Shown here: positions 27,101 through 34,860 of the stretch, piece after piece
Numbering within the stretch: position 1 is the first letter of the stretch
Layout: each line of letters starts with the position of its first letter
Notes under the pieces: model-generated
The model's database searches: none
The model's input: the letters and a program-made list of their open reading frames with translations, nothing else
Told to the model about the DNA's origin: nothing
Translations under genes and position numbers: made by a program
Origin: Candidatus Tanganyikabacteria bacterium
GTDB taxonomy: Bacteria; Cyanobacteriota; Sericytochromatia; S15B-MN24; VGJW01
Reading direction: 5' to 3'
DNA: 64,000 bases
Assembly: GCA_016867265.1 (NCBI GenBank)
Contig: VGJW01000001.1
Coordinates: 157,434 to 221,433, forward strand

Positions 27101-29552
27101 GATGGGCTGAAACGTCGTAGGGGCCGCCCTCATGGTGCTCGAGGGGCAATGCCCGGCGGCAAGTCTCGATGGCCTGCACGATGTCCGTGCGCTTGTAGTG
27201 GATGCGCGAGGCCGTCTTCAGGACGCGCAACCACTCCTTGACGCTGTTCCCCTGCTGGGCCAGCGCCTCGGCACGCGCCACAAGGGCCAGCGCGTCGTCG
27301 TATTCCGTACGAATCTGGTGCAGCAAGGCCATCGAGGTGGCGAGGTTCGCTGCCTCGGCAAAACGGCCCAGCTGCTCGGCCAGTACCAAGGCGAGCCCGG
27401 CGTGGCCGAGGGCCTCCGCTGTCAAGTTCTGGTACCGCTCGACATTGGCGAGGGCTGTCAGGAAGCGCAGGGCCATGGCGTCATGGCCCGGTTCCAGCAG
27501 CGCATGACCCGCCAGCAGGAAATCCTTGGCCTGATTGAGCGCGAATAGCTTCAGGTTTTCCTCGCCCGCCACCAGGGCCACGGCCGCGCGCCGGGGATCG
27601 CTGCCTGCCTTCAGGAAGTGGTCGGCGATCTGCCCCGCCAGCCGGGCTTCCCTGACCCGCTCCGGGTCACCGCCCGCCGCCTGCAGCAACGCTTCGGCAA
27701 TGCGCTGGTGCCAGCTCGCGACACCCTCCGTGTGCTCCTCCCGCAGCATCGGGATGAAGGGGCTTTGGACGAAGCGCAACGTGTCGCCATCCTGGCCGAG
27801 GATACCCTGCGCGCGCAGCGGGTCCACACGCTCAAGCAAGGGCTCGGCCTCGAGATCGAGGATTCTTGCGAGAAGGCCAAGCGAGACAGGCTCGCCCAGC
27901 AGGGCCATCACCAGCAGGAGGTCCCGGGACTCGGGACCAAGGACGGCCAGTTGGCCGCGAAGCAGGTCCTGCACGCTGCTGGGCAGGTGTCGGGCTGTCA
28001 GGGGCTCGCGCGTCGTCCACGCCCCGTCCTTCCGGATGAGCAGGTCCTGCTCGAGGAGCAGATGAAGGGAGGCCTCGGCAAAGAGTGGATGACCATCCGT
28101 GAGGTCGTGGAAGGACGAGACGAAGCTTTCGTCGACCTGGTTGGTCCCGAGCATGGCCCGCATCATCTCGCCCGTGGCCGCCATTTCGAGCGCCTTGAGG
28201 TCCAGCGTCCGTTCCGTGTGGGAGAGTCGCTGCCCCGCCAGCACGACGACGGATCGACCGTCTTCCATCTTGCGAAGCACGTAATCTAGCAACTTGCGAC
28301 TCAGGTCGTCGGCCTCGTGCCAATCGTCCAGGACGACCACGACACCGCGGCTGGCCGTCTGGGCCAACAAGTCTGCAAAGGCAGCTCTGAGACGAACCTG
28401 CTCTTCATCCGGGTCGAGCTCGACCAAGCGATCGCCTGCCAACGAGGGCATCAGGCGTGCCAGCACGGCGCGGTGTGGAGCGAGGACCTCGGCCGGCACC
28501 ACCGGTACCAGGGCGCGCAGAACGTCGCCGAAGGGTCCGTAGGGGACCGAGGCCCCTTGCGCACGGCCTGCCAGATAGGTCACGCCCTCGAGCTGGACGT
28601 GGAAGCGGAACTCGTCGAGCAGGCGGGACTTGCCCATGCCCTGCTCACCCGTCACCGTAAGGACGGTCGACTGGCCATCCCCAAGTGCGGCCAAGGCACC
28701 GTGCAGCGCTGCCGTTTCAGTCGCGCGCCCGACCAGCGGACTGCCGAGCAGTTGCGTCAGGCGTTCTTCCGCGGTCTGGATGCCGAGCTCCGCAAGGGCT
28801 TCGGCCGCCGAACTGGGCCGGTGGCGCGGATCCTTGAGGAGCAGGCGCTCGACGAGCTGCCCGAGATCCTCCGGGATGCTGCCGTCCTCGGGAAGCGGCG
28901 GGGGTACCTCGTCCTGGTGGGCCTTGAGCACGACCACCGGATCGTCCCCCGGGAACGGAACCTTGCCCGTCAGAAGGTGGTAGGCCACGGCGCCAAGCGA
29001 ATAGAGGTCCGCGCGGCCGTCCAGCTTGCCACGCCGGGCAACTTCGGGAGCCATGTAGGCGAGGGTGCCGCGGATGGTCGACCCCGATGAGCCCACGTCC
29101 ACCATCAGGCCGAAGTCCATGAGCTTGAGGGTGCCGTCGTGCCTCAATCGGAGGTTTTCCGGCTTGATGTCGCAATGCACCTGTCCCCGGCTGTGGACGA
29201 ACCCCAGGACCCGCAGGGTCTGGACCACGACATCCAGGACCGTCTCCGCCGGCAAGGGAAGCAACTCGTCGAGGCCCTGGCCCTCGATGACCTCCATCGC
29301 GTAGTAGGCCTTGCCCGACGGCGTCTCACCAAAGTCGTAAACATCGACGGCATTCGGGTGCCGCAAGCGGGACATCGTGCGGAATTCCTGGCGGAATCCC
29401 AGCAGGGCCTCGCCGTCGTCCTCCGGGGCGGACAACACCTTGACCGCCACTTCCCGGCCGTCTTGGACGTCTTCGGCCCGGTAGACCACACCCATGCCAC
29501 CTTCGCCGAGCGTGGTGATCACCCGGTAGCGGTGCGGCAATGGCTCGATCAT
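24168..29552 (-). CDS. Giant Ser/Thr kinase-AAA ATPase-TPR-GAF-GAF-GGDEF signalling protein
   Basis: A 1794-residue cytosolic signalling protein. Domains in order: a Hanks-type kinase (about 10-270) with P-loop LGEGGMGVVY, VAVKVL, catalytic Asp128 in VHCDIKPEN (HCD instead of HRD), DFG Asp146 and MAPE; a PknK/COG3899-type ATPase with Walker A GEQGMGKS (Lys308) and Walker B VVVVLDD (Asp409-410); a long TPR region (about 640-1230); two GAF domains (about 1250-1420 and 1430-1615); and a C-terminal GGDEF domain with FGGEEM and an RxxD I-site (REDD) five residues before it. It could phosphorylate proteins and make c-di-GMP in response to ligands bound by the GAFs. I chose ATG 29552 because kinases start close to the P-loop; in-frame ATGs at 29588 and 29618 remain possible. 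Confidence 0.9.
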   Translation of the reverse strand: MIEPLPHRYRVITTLGEGGMGVVYRAEDVQDGREVAVKVLSAPEDDGEALLGFRQEFRTMSRLRHPNAVDVYDFGETPSGKAYYAMEVIEGQGLDELLPLPAETVLDVVVQTLRVLGFVHSRGQVHCDIKPENLRLRHDGTLKLMDFGLMVDVGSSGSTIRGTLAYMAPEVARRGKLDGRADLYSLGAVAYHLLTGKVPFPGDDPVVVLKAHQDEVPPPLPEDGSIPEDLGQLVERLLLKDPRHRPSSAAEALAELGIQTAEERLTQLLGSPLVGRATETAALHGALAALGDGQSTVLTVTGEQGMGKSRLLDEFRFHVQLEGVTYLAGRAQGASVPYGPFGDVLRALVPVVPAEVLAPHRAVLARLMPSLAGDRLVELDPDEEQVRLRAAFADLLAQTASRGVVVVLDDWHEADDLSRKLLDYVLRKMEDGRSVVVLAGQRLSHTERTLDLKALEMAATGEMMRAMLGTNQVDESFVSSFHDLTDGHPLFAEASLHLLLEQDLLIRKDGAWTTREPLTARHLPSSVQDLLRGQLAVLGPESRDLLLVMALLGEPVSLGLLARILDLEAEPLLERVDPLRAQGILGQDGDTLRFVQSPFIPMLREEHTEGVASWHQRIAEALLQAAGGDPERVREARLAGQIADHFLKAGSDPRRAAVALVAGEENLKLFALNQAKDFLLAGHALLEPGHDAMALRFLTALANVERYQNLTAEALGHAGLALVLAEQLGRFAEAANLATSMALLHQIRTEYDDALALVARAEALAQQGNSVKEWLRVLKTASRIHYKRTDIVQAIETCRRALPLEHHEGGPYDVSAHQAFLGFLHVTSEVPGLTTRERIDVGVRYLEQAAAFRRESSDRVGLADSLNLLGNALWQLGRFGEATLAFRENLEVTTELGVTNDEVCALINLAIQAEERGHVGDLVAWGQQALRRSEEIRSDDYAFISGHLLSQGLALQSRIDESLAVRRKVDAILERVPEGGRIFLELNVLPYTAQANLVLGKVHAALESADKAWAHTEATGVREFEQRILVLQGEALVILGEPVEARRLAARAQALGEEVGSPSTMARSGRVMAMASWALGETDEAMALLEPAWQAAEACGALGVARDIAEQGLAQQVALGDRKAARPWLDRLESLSDTLSEPDAQARLQMGRARVAGRSEAGGKALLAAARFLEDALVGQDADGIEDYMSVDVRWAVRRGDPTISVAVKASEAGQVAGGADLQRRYLLALQESRTLQTELENVTQARDQLETIVDFSRKTSLENNLNELLHQIMEQIGKLVGADRGFLLLADKDGEGAVFLRPKATYNISSNDRRPQTWKRPETLARTVFESGETLYIADVRDGTASESTRSVLDLNVRTVLCVPLPSLDRRDGTSAPAIGVIYLDRQAINNAFQERDLKLVETLALQASQAIDKARLYSSVTDKAQKLEHLNDLAKVASTTLELQRVLDVVVRKTLQHTNAERAFIFLKGADGGLVCERAMNKLEVDIQDQHDQVSMSVTTSVLQSGEPACLRDTRNNSVFQAQKSILDLDLRTVMCVPLRRPQPPQQTVRKHDQDKRNRTTPNEARAPREEYVGVLYVDSKVVVEEFSDKDLALLESIASLASSAIYNAQMYKRATEDALTGLYFRSYLETKMEEEAQRAQRTGGDLSILLSDIDHFKRFNDTYGHAVGDDVLRHVAQTIRKTIREDDVASRFGGEEMVVLMPDTGPAGAAVLAERLRACIESNPLPGTDGQPLQVTVSIGHASLLPGEEPKHMLERADLAMYRSKHAGRNRVSAAEEPSGLSGDPAPQGHG

Positions 29553-29816
29553 GAACTGGTGGCAGTGTGGCGTGATGCCACTAGGCGGCATCCTAGCACT
29601 GCCTACCCGGGGCGGCAATTGTTCACGCAGCCGACAGGCATGCCATCCCCCTCATTTTGTTCGGACCTCCACTCCGGGTGTCCCGGGTATCAAGCTCCAG
29701 CCATACAAACGGACCTTGGTTTTTCGCACGGCGACAGGGCTGTCAGGTTGCCATCGATCCGCCTCGTCGAGCGTGTTGGCGCGGCTCCCCCGCCCGCTGC
29801 CTATCCTTGGCCCGTG

Positions 29817-30233
29817 ATGGAGTTTACGTCCAACGCACTCGCGGGTTGGCGCATCCTGCTGCCCGGCCGGGACGCGCACGGACGGCCCGTCGACGCTTAC
29901 GCGGATCGGGTCTGGCTCGTCGCGGGGGAAGGGGGCCATGTCGATGCCAGGACGCTCTCCCAGGGCCTCGGCTGCGGCCGGGCGCCCCTGCAGGAGCCCC
30001 TGCAAGGTGCGGCGGAGGCCGGCTTCTCGGACACGTGGGTCGATGGCGACACGGTGCTTCCCTCGACGGAAGGGACGACATGGCGGCTGGGTAGCCCGAC
30101 ACTTCGTGCCCTAATCTATTCGGGCTTCGGCCTCGGGGCACGGGGCGGCCGTCTATCCCGTACCATGATGGAGGTTCGCCCGTGGCCTCCGCCTTGCTTG
30201 ACTCTTCGATCATCCGACGCCTCGCCGCCCTGA
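29817..30233 (+). CDS. Hypothetical small protein
   Basis: A 138-residue frame starting MEFTSNALAGWRILLPGRDA that I do not recognise. GTG 29814 directly before the ATG is an alternative start. The first 100 codons show the strong G+C third-position bias of real genes here, and the segment AYADRVWLVAGEGGHVDA looks protein-like. The last 35 residues are less convincing. The frame overlaps the next gene by 52 bp, and that gene has a clear ribosome binding site. The protein has no lysine at all, which is unusual. No signal peptide or motif is seen. Confidence 0.45.
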   Translation: MEFTSNALAGWRILLPGRDAHGRPVDAYADRVWLVAGEGGHVDARTLSQGLGCGRAPLQEPLQGAAEAGFSDTWVDGDTVLPSTEGTTWRLGSPTLRALIYSGFGLGARGGRLSRTMMEVRPWPPPCLTLRSSDASPP

Positions 30234-32464
30234 TTCCGCTCGGGCTGGGGGTCGGCAGCGCTTGGCTCGTGGCCGTGGCTCCGGTCTGGCAGTCTCAGGT
30301 GGCCACCACCTTGGCCTGGGATAGCCAGTCCCGCAGGATTCCGGGCGGCGCGGCCCTTCGTGGCCTGCCGACCGGGCGTGCCTTGCGCAGGGCGACAGGA
30401 GCCCCGCATTGGTTGGGCCCGGCCGTGCCTGTCACATGGCCCTCGGGGCCTGATGCCCGGGCCACGGGCCACATGCGCATTTACCCGGCGCCGGGTGGCT
30501 ACTGGGTCCGGACAGATCGAGGCGTCCCGGTGTCCGAGGGCTTGGCGTGGTGGACCGGCGTCGGCACTCCGGACAGTGGTGTCGTGTGCATCGTGGAGGG
30601 GCGCCTTGCTTGTCCGCCTGCCGCTTGGCCCCGTGATTTCAGGCTTCGTGGCGCGGGCTTCGAGGATCGATTGCTTGTCCGGCCAGCGCCATCCGTTGCG
30701 CAACCGATCGCCCCTTGGGCATGGTCCGCTGCCGGTTGGTTCCGGCCGTCCACGCCTGAACGTGCCGCCAGCGAACGCGCGGCCGCAGCGACACCGTCCG
30801 TCACGGTCCGCGTGCCCGCCCAGTGCCGGCAGGGAGAGCGCCTCCAGGTACCGCTGGCGTTATTCAATCCGGGAGAGACCACCGTTCGGGTGACCCTGGA
30901 AGGCCAAGTGCCTGCCGCAGGCCTCCGGGTTCGTAGCCGGACACTTTCGGTGCAGCCGTACAGTCGTCTCGAGTCGAGCCTCGCGTTGCCTGCGCTGCCC
31001 CCGGGGCGCCACGTTCTGGCGTGGCGCGCGGAGGGGTTGCTGGTGCCTTGGCGCGCGGAGCAGGGCCTGCTTGTCGTGGCGGACAACCGACGCTTCGGAC
31101 GGCGTGCCGTCCTGCCGCCGGGCAAGGCCTCGAGGGTGGAGATCGTGATGCCGGCGGATGCCCTTCCAGGGACGGGCAAACTCGAGGTCGTGGCCACGGC
31201 CCATGCGTGGGGGGGATTCGCACCGGCCCTGCAGACGCTGGGGGGGGCCGGGGACATGTCCGCCGAAGCGCGTGCCGCGACGCGTATCCATCTGGCACGC
31301 CTGAAGCGACGTGCTTCATGGGTCGTCCTGCCTCGCGGCTGGCCCGGCGCGCGGCCCGGAGGCGAGGGCGGCGAGGCATGGCTCGACGCCCTTGCGTGGC
31401 TTGCCCTGCAGCCTGCACTTGGCCCCATGCCCCCCGTCACGCCGCGCCGGACGGCCGTTCCCGTCCCCTTCGCGCAGCGCGCGGCGCTCGCTGAGGCGCT
31501 GGCCACGGCCGGTGCTCCGTCTCCGCCCTGGTTCGGGGCCTCGTGGCCCCCCCCCAGGCAGGCGCGTGACGAGGATATCCTGCGGATGATGCGGGCCGCG
31601 CGTCTCTGGGGGCATGAAAGGGCGACGCTCGCTGCCCGGCGCCTCTGGACCCGCAGGCAGATAGAGCCCACCGGGATCTGGCATTGGTCGGGAGGGGTGA
31701 TCCCGACTGCCGAGGCTTTGGAGGCGCTTCTGGACGTGGGGGTCGATCCAGTCGCCTTGGCGCCCGGTTTTCGCTGGCTGGAGCAGCAGCGTGTCGGAGC
31801 CGGCTGGGAGACACCGGTCCATACGGCGGCGGTCCTGGCGGCCCTTGCTGCCCTGCAGGGCAGGCAACCGGCGCTGCCCGTGTCCGCCGCGCCGCCGGCG
31901 CTTTGGCTCGATGGCGCGCCGCTCGGGCCCGGGCAGCCGTCCAAGGGCGCCCGACGCTGGGTCTTGGCCGCAAGTCGCCTGAAGACCGTATCCCAGGTCC
32001 TCGAGGTCGGGGCTGCGCCCGCGTGGGCTTCCGGCAGCACGACGGTCGTCTGGCAGGTCGAGACCCCAGGGGGGGGGCGGCCGGCTGTCGTCCTTCCCGA
32101 GGGTAGCCTCCGGCATGGTGCCCTCGTGGTCGGTCCGGATGCTGTCCGGGGGACGCTGGATTGGGTGACGCGCCGTGCGCAGCCGGGGAGCCGACTGGTC
32201 TGGTCCCGTTGGACCGGCGGTGGCGATGTCCGCGTCCGCCTCGGTTCGCGGCAACTGCCCGTGCGCCCCATCGGCGGTGGACAACTCGAGTTCCAATTGC
32301 CCGGCCTTGCTGCCGGGCTTCACCGGCTGCAATGGGAGGCCGTGCCCGGGCCCGGGGGCCACCTCGTGCTGCCACCGGTCCGATGGTGCCCCGACCCGGT
32401 CAGGCCTCGCCATGCGGCGCGGACGGCCGAGCATTGGCTGGATATCCCGGCCAAGGAGATGTGA
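30182..32464 (+). CDS. Membrane-anchored macroglobulin/toroid-like protein
   Basis: A 760-residue protein starting at GTG 30182 with GGAGG 7 nt upstream. An N-terminal hydrophobic helix (LAALIPLGLGVGSAWLVAVA) would anchor or export it. Residues about 200-320 form beta-sandwich segments reminiscent of macroglobulin domains (VTVRVPAQCRQGERLQVPLA, NPGETTVRVTLEGQVPAAGL). The region about 430-560 is helical and resembles the alpha/alpha toroid of alpha-2-macroglobulin or terpenoid cyclase folds (WSGGVIPTAEALEALLD, GAGWETPVHTAAVLAALAAL). No CGEQ thioester is present, so it is not a classical trapping macroglobulin. It precedes the receiver-like gene by 1 bp. The function is unknown; the fold assignment is tentative. 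Confidence 0.55.
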   Translation: MASALLDSSIIRRLAALIPLGLGVGSAWLVAVAPVWQSQVATTLAWDSQSRRIPGGAALRGLPTGRALRRATGAPHWLGPAVPVTWPSGPDARATGHMRIYPAPGGYWVRTDRGVPVSEGLAWWTGVGTPDSGVVCIVEGRLACPPAAWPRDFRLRGAGFEDRLLVRPAPSVAQPIAPWAWSAAGWFRPSTPERAASERAAAATPSVTVRVPAQCRQGERLQVPLALFNPGETTVRVTLEGQVPAAGLRVRSRTLSVQPYSRLESSLALPALPPGRHVLAWRAEGLLVPWRAEQGLLVVADNRRFGRRAVLPPGKASRVEIVMPADALPGTGKLEVVATAHAWGGFAPALQTLGGAGDMSAEARAATRIHLARLKRRASWVVLPRGWPGARPGGEGGEAWLDALAWLALQPALGPMPPVTPRRTAVPVPFAQRAALAEALATAGAPSPPWFGASWPPPRQARDEDILRMMRAARLWGHERATLAARRLWTRRQIEPTGIWHWSGGVIPTAEALEALLDVGVDPVALAPGFRWLEQQRVGAGWETPVHTAAVLAALAALQGRQPALPVSAAPPALWLDGAPLGPGQPSKGARRWVLAASRLKTVSQVLEVGAAPAWASGSTTVVWQVETPGGGRPAVVLPEGSLRHGALVVGPDAVRGTLDWVTRRAQPGSRLVWSRWTGGGDVRVRLGSRQLPVRPIGGGQLEFQLPGLAAGLHRLQWEAVPGPGGHLVLPPVRWCPDPVRPRHAARTAEHWLDIPAKEM

Positions 32465-32465
32465 G

Positions 32466-32786
32466 ATGCCGTTGCTTGCCTGTCTCTGCCGGGACCTCTT
32501 CGAGCGCGGGCGCATCGACGCGTTGGCGGGTGCCCTCGGACTCACTTCCGTGAGCTGGTCCGATGGGCTTGCGCATCAGCCGCCGGAGGCGGGTTCGTGG
32601 CTTGTCGCGGACTTGCTCGAACCAGGGGCCATCGAGATCGCGCTTCGGGCACGCGACGCGGGCTGGCAAGTCCTTGCCTATGGTCCTCACGTCCGGGCCG
32701 ACCTGTTCGCCGATGCGCGCGAGGCAGGCCTCGAGGCCTGCGCCCGTTCCGCCTTGGACCGGCTTCTGGCGGCGCGTGCGTGCTAG
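32466..32786 (+). CDS. Receiver-like small protein
   Basis: A 106-residue protein starting MPLLACLCRDLFERGRIDAL. Its pattern (LACLCRDLFERGRIDALAGA, WLVADLLEPGAIEIALRARD, WQVLAYGPHVRADLFADARE, ACARSALDRLLA) follows the beta-alpha order of stand-alone response-regulator-like receivers. The position of the phospho-acceptor Asp after strand 3 is VADLLEPG, so an Asp is present, but the acidic pair near the N-terminus is not evident. It may be an unphosphorylated pseudo-receiver. It starts 1 bp after the toroid-like protein and ends 8 bp before selD, so all three are probably co-transcribed. Confidence 0.6.
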   Translation: MPLLACLCRDLFERGRIDALAGALGLTSVSWSDGLAHQPPEAGSWLVADLLEPGAIEIALRARDAGWQVLAYGPHVRADLFADAREAGLEACARSALDRLLAARAC

Positions 32787-32794
32787 ACTGCGGC

Positions 32795-33850
32795 ATGGCC
32801 AGTGACGCCGAGCGGATTCGCCTGACACGGTTTGCCACCAGCGGTGGCTGAGCGGCCAAGGCCGGGCCCTCGGTCCTGTCCCAGGTTCTGGGACGACTCG
32901 ACTTTCCGACGGACAGGCGTGTCCTTGTCGACATGGCGACTGCCGATGATGCCGGGGTCTACCTGATCCGGGACGATCTGGCCTTGGTGCAGACCGTCGA
33001 CTTTTTCCCGCCGATGGTTGACGACCCCGCGGATTTCGGGCGTATCGCCGCGACCAATGCGCTGTCGGACATCTGGGCCATGGGCGGTGTTCCCCGGACG
33101 GCGCTGAACCTTCTGGGCTTTCCTTTCGACGTCCTTCCCGCGAGCGTGGCCGGTGACATCATGGCTGGTGCGCTCGAGGTGTGCAGGGAACACGGGGTCG
33201 TGGTCCTGGGGGGACACACGACGGACGAGGATGTCCCGCGTTTCGGCATGGCGGTCACGGGTGTCGTCGATCCTGCAGCCATCTGGCGCAACGTGGGAGC
33301 CCTGCCTGGCGATGTCCTGGTGCTTACCAAGCCGCTCGGCAGTGGCCTGCTGACGGGTGCACGGATGCGGGACCTGATCGAGGATGCGGACCTCGAGGAA
33401 CCCATGCGGTGGATGCGCACGGCAAACCGTCTCGCTGCCGAAGCCCTGTCGGGCCTTGCCGTCCGTGCCGTCACCGATGTGACGGGCTATGGCTTCCTTG
33501 GCCACCTGCGGGAGATGCTGCGGGGTGAGGATCGGGATGTCGTCGTCCGTTGGGACCGGGTACCCGTCATGACCCTGGTCCCTGCCGTCCTCGACCAGTG
33601 GGCCGGTACGGGCGGGGGGCGACGCAATCTGGCGGTGGTCGCGGAACGGCTCGACATCGATGTCCCCGAACGCGAAAGGGTGGCCGTAGTGCTTGGGGAT
33701 CCCCAGACCTCGGGCGGGTTGCTGGTCGCCCTGGAACCGGATCAGGCGGAGACTTACCTTGCCCGGCTCGCTGCCCGAGGTGCCATGGGTTGGGTCGTTG
33801 CCCGCGTGGAGCAGGGTTCCGGCAGGATCCGGGTGACCGGGGCGGTCTGA
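32795..33850 (+). CDS. selD: Selenide, water dikinase (SelD) containing selenocysteine
   Basis: SelD makes monoselenophosphate from selenide and ATP, the selenium donor for selenocysteine and selenouridine. The frame starts at ATG 32795 and contains a single in-frame TGA at codon 19. The context is FATSGG-U-AAKAGPSVL, where other SelDs have the catalytic Cys or Sec followed two residues later by the essential Lys (here Lys22). The 351-residue protein length is normal when the TGA is read through. Other AIRS/PurM-family motifs include VQTVDFFPPMVDDPADFGRI, AATNALSDIWAMGG, VLGGHTTDEDVPRFGMAVTG, VTDVTGYGFLGHLREML and DPQTSGGLLVAL. A gene finder that stops at TGA would start it at 32933 and lose the active site. 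Confidence 0.96.
32849..32894 (+). promoter_or_regulatory. Selenocysteine UGA and bacterial SECIS hairpin
   Basis: TGA 32849-32851 is followed, 26 nt later, by a perfect 7-bp stem GTCCCAG (32878-32884) / CTGGGAC (32888-32894) closed by the tri-loop GTT. The loop starts with G and U, 33 nt after the UGA. This agrees with the bacterial SECIS rule of a G in the first loop positions and a distance of about 16-37 nt from UGA. A weaker 5-bp hairpin lies at 32860-32875. Confidence 0.8.
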
Positions 33851-33860
33851 TGCCCGGGGA

Positions 33861-34463
33861 TCAGAATCCCAGCCAGCGGCGCAGACGCGCCCGGAATCCC
33901 TTGTCTACAGGTTTCGAGAGTTCCGGGTCGGTCATGGCCAGATCCTCCGTCGTCCGCAAACGGCGGGTACCGATCCCTCCGCCCTCACCCGGGCGAGGCA
34001 GGGGGAAAAGGCCCGCACAGCCCGGCCAGCGGGAGAAGTGATCGTTGAAGCCGTGCAGAGGATGAAGGGCACCCAGCAGGCGTTCCGGCGGACAGCGATC
34101 GAGGGCGAGCAGCGCCTCGTCCAGCGAGAGCTTTGCCAGCGATGCAAGCAACTGCCGGCCCTCCGTGAGCAGGCGGTGCGCCTCGTCGAACTGGTGCACG
34201 GCGACGCGTCTTTCCCGGTCGGCCTCGCCGTCGAGGTCCCGCGCGACGAGCGCCGACAGCCCCGGGGCGTAGCGACCGAGGACATCTGTCGCCTCGTGAA
34301 GGGCTTCGGACAAGGCCTGCGTGCGCTCGTGGCGCAATCGCTCGCGGTCCGCAGGGGATACGGTCCGAGTGGGCGTCTGCCCCGAACGGGAAGATACCCA
34401 GGCATCGCCGCCAACGGGGCCCGTACCGCCCAGCGGCCGCGTCTCCCGCGGTCCGTCTGCCAT
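33861..34463 (-). CDS. Hypothetical helical protein
   Basis: A 200-residue protein I do not recognise. Residues 1-40 are a Gly/Pro/Ser-rich low-complexity stretch. About 40-125 are strongly helical (DRERLRHERTQALSEALHEA, RRVAVHQFDEAHRLLTEGRQ, LASLAKLSLDEALLALDRC). The tail ends KPVDKGFRARLRRWLGF, basic and amphipathic, possibly a membrane-contacting end. It follows the DUF4177-like gene by 14 bp on the same strand and converges on selD with 10 bp between stops. No ribosome binding site is obvious before ATG 34463, so the start is uncertain. Confidence 0.6.
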   Translation of the reverse strand: MADGPRETRPLGGTGPVGGDAWVSSRSGQTPTRTVSPADRERLRHERTQALSEALHEATDVLGRYAPGLSALVARDLDGEADRERRVAVHQFDEAHRLLTEGRQLLASLAKLSLDEALLALDRCPPERLLGALHPLHGFNDHFSRWPGCAGLFPLPRPGEGGGIGTRRLRTTEDLAMTDPELSKPVDKGFRARLRRWLGF

Positions 34464-34477
34464 ATGGAGTGGCGGGA

Positions 34478-34729
34478 TCAGCCCTTCGGGGCCGCGAACC
34501 CGACACGGGCGCGCAGGCCGTCCCCGTCCTCGAGCCTTGGCCGGCGGAAGATGAATGCAGGCGTCGTGGCCACAAGCTGCCAGCCTTCCTCACCCAAGGC
34601 GTTCAGGCCGGCTTCAAGCGGGCCGGGGATCTGGTCGAGCACCTTGTACTCGACGGGCTGCTGGCGGCTGGCCGAACCGGCCCCGACATCGGGAACGACC
34701 GAAGGGGAAGACGAGCGACGGGCTTGCAT
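34478..34729 (-). CDS. DUF4177-like small protein
   Basis: An 83-residue protein. The core VEYKVLDQIPGPLEAGLNAL followed by GEEGWQLVATTPAFIFRR matches the DUF4177 pattern, in which a tyrosine-containing strand is followed by a helix and the conserved GWELV-type strand. The function of this family is unknown. The first 20 residues are Ser-rich and poorly ordered. The start ATG 34729 has GGAGG about 10 nt upstream. It forms a two-gene minus-strand unit with the helical protein downstream. Confidence 0.72.
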   Translation of the reverse strand: MQARRSSSPSVVPDVGAGSASRQQPVEYKVLDQIPGPLEAGLNALGEEGWQLVATTPAFIFRRPRLEDGDGLRARVGFAAPKG

Positions 34730-34860
34730 GCGGCTGACACCTCCACTGGCGTCATCCTATCACGCGCACGGCGGCGCGCCGGGTGTACCATGGCCTCGGC
34801 CGGGGGCAACGATGGCCCCGATGGCCGCAGACGCTTCTTCATATCCTCAGGAGACACACC

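Noticed and set aside
32860..32875. Alternative 5-bp hairpin as the SECIS element
   Set aside because: Its loop is only 13 nt after the UGA, too close, and the stem is weaker than the 32878-32894 hairpin.
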